64,000 nucleotides of DNA. Origin: JAACFF01 sp963701435. Lineage in GTDB: Bacteria > Chloroflexota > Anaerolineae > Promineifilales > Promineifilaceae. Each line of letters begins with the position of its first letter. Within the stretch, counting starts at the first letter, position 1. Below, one piece after another: positions 61,487-64,000 of the stretch. The stretch lies in contig CAVPAL010000006.1 of assembly GCA_963701435.1 (NCBI GenBank), positions 434,001 through 498,000 on the forward strand, in the 5' to 3' direction. Under the pieces are notes generated by a model. The model was not told the origin of the DNA and made no database searches. It saw only the letters and a program-made list of their open reading frames with translations. Position numbers and translations under genes: made by a program.

Positions 61487-62401
61487 ATGAGTCAAAATGG
61501 AAATGTAAACGGCCACGGCGATGTCGGCAGCTTCAAAGTCAAAGCCGGCCTGGCCCAAATGCTAAAGGGCGGCGTCATTATGGACGTCGTCACGCCGGAA
61601 CAAGCCATCATCGCCGAAGAAGCAGGCGCGTGCGCCGTCATGGCGCTGGAGCGCGTTCCGGCCGACATTCGCGTTGATGGCGGGCGTTGCTCGTATGTCC
61701 GATCCCGGCATGATCAAAGAGATTATCGCCTCTGTCTCGCATTCCCGTCATGGCCAAAGCCCGTATCGGCCACTTTGTCGAAGCGCAAATTTTGGAAGCA
61801 ATTGGCGTGGATTACGTGGACGAAAGCGAAGTACTGACCCCGGCCGATGAAGAATACCACATCTACAAACATCGATTTCAAAGTCCCGTTTGTTTGCGGC
61901 TGCCGCAATCTGGGTGAAGCGCTGCGCCGCATCGGTGAAGGCGCGGCCATGATTCGCACCAAGGGCGAAGCCGGCACCGGCGATGTCGTCGAAGCCGTGC
62001 GCCATGCCCGCACCGTGCTGGGCGAAATTCGCCGCTTACAACTGATGCCCGATGAAGAGCTAATGACCTACGCCAAAAACATCGGCGCACCCTATGCGCT
62101 GGTGAAGGAAACCAAAGAACTGGGGCGTCTGCCGGTGGTCAACTTTGCTGCCGGTGGCATCGCCACCCCGGCTGATGCAGCCTTGATGATGCAAATTGGC
62201 GTCGACGGCGTCTTTGTCGGCTCTGGCATCTTCAAGAGCGGCAATCCGGCCGAGCGCGCCAAAGCGATCGTGGAAGCAACCACCCATTTCAATAACCCGG
62301 AAATTCTGGCCAAAGTCAGCGAAAATCTGGGCGAACCAATGGTCGGCATCAACGTCAGCAGCCTGCCGGAAAGCGAACAGTTGGCGACGCGCGGTTGGTA
62401 A
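61487..62401 (+). CDS. pdxS: Pyridoxal 5'-phosphate synthase subunit PdxS, with frameshifts
   Basis: PdxS builds PLP from ribose 5-phosphate, glyceraldehyde 3-phosphate and ammonia from PdxT. The chain is recognisable through three frames: GLAQMLKGGVIMDVV and ALERVPADIRVDGG, then ARMSDPGMIKEIIA, then MAKARIGHFVEAQILEAIGVDYVDESEVL, then PFVCGCRNLGEALRRI to the C-terminus. The breaks lie near 61683, 61740 and 61873. Each looks like one extra base, and together they restore the starting frame, but a stop occurs at 61837. The gene is normally essential for PLP and pdxT is intact, so consensus errors are likely. GGAGGT precedes the ATG at 61487. Confidence 0.88.
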
Positions 62402-62475
62402 TGCTTTGGGGCTGTAAAGTGGCAGCGTAGCAAAGCCGCAACCCGGCCGCTTTGCCGCTGTGCAAACGATAGCTT

Positions 62476-63069
62476 ATGAAAATTGGCGTTTTAGCCTTGC
62501 AAGGCGCGTTTATTGAGCACATTCAAATTCTACAGAAGTTGGGTGTGGAAACAGTTGAAGTGCGGTTGCCGGAAGAACTGGTGGAGCTGGATGGTCTGAT
62601 CATTCCCGGCGGCGAAAGCACGACGATTGGCAAGTTGGCTGTGATGTATGGCTTCATGGAACCATTGCGTCATTTTGCTCAGGAAAAAGCGTTGTGGGGC
62701 ACCTGCGCCGGGATGATCTTTATGGCTAAAGAGATTGGCATGGATCAACCGCTGCTGGGTATCATGGATATTGTGGTAGAGCGCAATGCATTTGGCCGGC
62801 AGGTGGACAGCTTTGAAACCGGTCTGGAAGTGCCTGTGTTGAACAATGGCCAGGTAAAATCCTTTCCGGCAGTTTTTATTCGCGCGCCGCGCCTGGTTGA
62901 GGCCAAAGGTGATGCGAAGGTGATTGCACGGCTGGCGGACGGAACGGCCGTTGCTGCCCAGCAAGGTCAATGGCTGGTCACATCGTTCCATCCTGAACTG
63001 ACCGGTGATCCCCGATTCCATCAATACTTTTTAAAATTAGCCGGGCAGGCAGAAAAAAACAAAGCGTGA
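62476..63069 (+). CDS. pdxT: Pyridoxal 5'-phosphate synthase glutaminase subunit PdxT
   Basis: The 197-residue class I glutaminase starts MKIGVLALQGAFIEH and has PGGESTTIGKL, the nucleophile Cys in GTCAGMIF and the His-Glu pair in SFHPELT. It releases ammonia and channels it to PdxS, encoded directly upstream. The frame is intact. The stop codon lies inside a strong hairpin terminator. Confidence 0.95.
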   Translation: MKIGVLALQGAFIEHIQILQKLGVETVEVRLPEELVELDGLIIPGGESTTIGKLAVMYGFMEPLRHFAQEKALWGTCAGMIFMAKEIGMDQPLLGIMDIVVERNAFGRQVDSFETGLEVPVLNNGQVKSFPAVFIRAPRLVEAKGDAKVIARLADGTAVAAQQGQWLVTSFHPELTGDPRFHQYFLKLAGQAEKNKA

Positions 63070-63102
63070 ATCGTGACCAGCTTTCGATCACGATTCACGC
63101 TT
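63062..63102. terminator. Bidirectional terminator between pdxT and the kinase gene
   Basis: AAGCGTGAATCGTGA (63062-63076) and TCACGATTCACGCTT (63088-63102) make a 15-bp perfect stem that overlaps the pdxT stop. T-runs are weak on both sides. Confidence 0.75.
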
Positions 63103-63125
63103 CAAGCCCACACTAATTATTTACA

Positions 63126-64000
63126 CTATTGCATTTGGGGCATCACCACGGTAAAGGTCGCTCCCTTTTCCGGATTATTCTCGGCCCAGATACGGCCGTT
63201 ATGCTGAACAATAATTCCGTGTGCAATATACAAACCCAGGCCGGTTCCCTGCCCGCTGGGTTTTGTCGTAAAGAAAGGCTCAAAAATTTTTTCCAACCAT
63301 TCAGGTCGAATGCCGTGCCCTTCATCGCGCACTGAAAACGCCAAGTGCGCGGGCGGCAGCTTGCCGTTACCCGCTGCGTCGGGATTGGTCACAAGCAGTG
63401 ACCAAAACTTAACATATATCCTGCCGCCATCGGGCTGCATCGCGTCGCGCGCGTTAATCAATAGATTTACCAAAACCTGAATAATGCGATTGTGGTCGCA
63501 CACAACTGAACGCACTGTGTCTGGCAAATTGACCTCAATATTGACGTTAGCCTGTTTGCGAAACTGCTGCTCAACCAGCATCAACGCGTCACGTACAATC
63601 ATTTCCACATCGGTTACAGCCATCTCGGGACCATCCAGGTGGGCATAATTGCGCAATACTTCGACGATGCGCGCGCTGCGAAAGGCGCTTTGTTCTATTA
63701 AATCGATATAACGCAGCAGTTGTTTTTGATCAAGATTGTTTTCTTGCGCTTCATACAGCAAATTGCCGCAAATTGCTGTGATAATGCTCAGGGGATTAGT
63801 GAGTTCGTGCGCCACGCTGGCTGTAAGCGTGCCAACGCCGGCCAAACGTTGTGTATGCAGTAAGGCATTATTCATGCGTTCTAATTCGGCCGTTTCCATC
63901 ACTGATATAAGTCTGTCGCCGTCAACCGGTAACGCAACAGGCATGACGGTTAATGTCACACCGATTTCATGCCCATCATGATGCGCTATGATGAGTTCAT
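63126..64000 (-). CDS. Sensor histidine kinase, N-terminus beyond the window
   Basis: The visible 291 residues contain the end of a PAS-like domain (AHHDGHEIGVTLTVMPV), a HisKA domain with the phosphoacceptor His in ASVAHELTNPLSII, and a HATPase with LLINARDAMQPDGG (N box), RDEGHGIRPE (G1) and GQGTGLGLYIAHGI (G2). The frame stays open through 64000 on the minus strand, so the gene is cut by the window edge and the GTG or ATG near 63959 is not the natural start. It is probably a soluble or membrane two-component kinase; its regulator is not in view. Confidence 0.88.
   Translation of the reverse strand, partial: ELIIAHHDGHEIGVTLTVMPVALPVDGDRLISVMETAELERMNNALLHTQRLAGVGTLTASVAHELTNPLSIITAICGNLLYEAQENNLDQKQLLRYIDLIEQSAFRSARIVEVLRNYAHLDGPEMAVTDVEMIVRDALMLVEQQFRKQANVNIEVNLPDTVRSVVCDHNRIIQVLVNLLINARDAMQPDGGRIYVKFWSLLVTNPDAAGNGKLPPAHLAFSVRDEGHGIRPEWLEKIFEPFFTTKPSGQGTGLGLYIAHGIIVQHNGRIWAENNPEKGATFTVVMPQMQ

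Overview
The window looks like a chromosomal segment of a Chloroflexota bacterium, probably Anaerolineae or a relative. The signs are roughly 50-55% GC, a SpoVS homologue, Thr/Pro-rich extracellular tails on secreted proteins, a VIT/vWA surface protein, biotin carboxylases and STAND NTPases with FGE-type C-termini. That placement is inference. No rRNA, tRNA, CRISPR array or complete insertion sequence was seen. The palindrome ACGGCCGT recurs about 75 times by eye, in genes and between them, as a HIP1-like genome signature.

0-14.2 kb (+): a giant PUFA/polyketide synthase-like enzyme (KS-AT-KS-six ACPs-KR-DH), a Sfp-type phosphopantetheinyl transferase, and an acyl-CoA carboxylase set (CT, BC, BCCP). 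Together these look like one lipid or polyketide pathway with activation and extender-unit supply. The synthase, the BC gene and later pdxS carry one-base insertions that break otherwise well conserved frames, which looks more like consensus error than decay. All six ACPs have Thr where the phosphopantetheine-bearing Ser is expected.

14.3-27.7 kb (mostly -): a LysW-like carrier protein, a biotin-dependent carboxylase alpha chain with a response regulator, a VIT/vWA protein, a membrane-fused spermidine-synthase-like protein, arsM/arsR, and an uncharacterised cluster of two ATP-grasp ligases plus an esterase. 28-34 kb (+): DegV, prfA, a MaoC-like protein and a class A PBP.

34.2-39.5 kb (+): the strongest candidate for a new system. 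A 52-aa peptide gene with Trp near its C-terminus and its own terminator is followed by a ComQ-like isoprenyl transferase, then by a histidine kinase with a ComP-like sensor (TM, PDZ-like segment, multi-TM). This resembles the Bacillus ComQXP pheromone system.

39.5-49 kb (mostly -): MurJ, SpoVS, secreted glycosidase-like and beta-lactamase-like proteins, a candidate selenoprotein of the AhpD family (in-frame TGA plus SECIS-like hairpin), a DUF2202 protein and a heptaheme-type cytochrome. Two families of structured intergenic repeats cluster here.

49.5-58.5 kb (+): an island of two NACHT NTPases with C-terminal FGE/C-type-lectin-like domains, a caspase-like protease with a death-like/effector-associated domain, and a RAYT (REP-associated tyrosine transposase) amid CCTCCCGGAGG REP repeats. 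The two FGE C-termini differ by 11 substitutions in 54 nt. None is at a third codon position, and the flanks are almost identical. This is the signature of diversity-generating retroelement variable regions; no reverse transcriptase or template repeat was seen in the window. 58.5-64 kb: trypsin-like protease, a cysteine-free family-4-like UDG, a methyltransferase, pdxS/pdxT and a histidine kinase that runs off the end.
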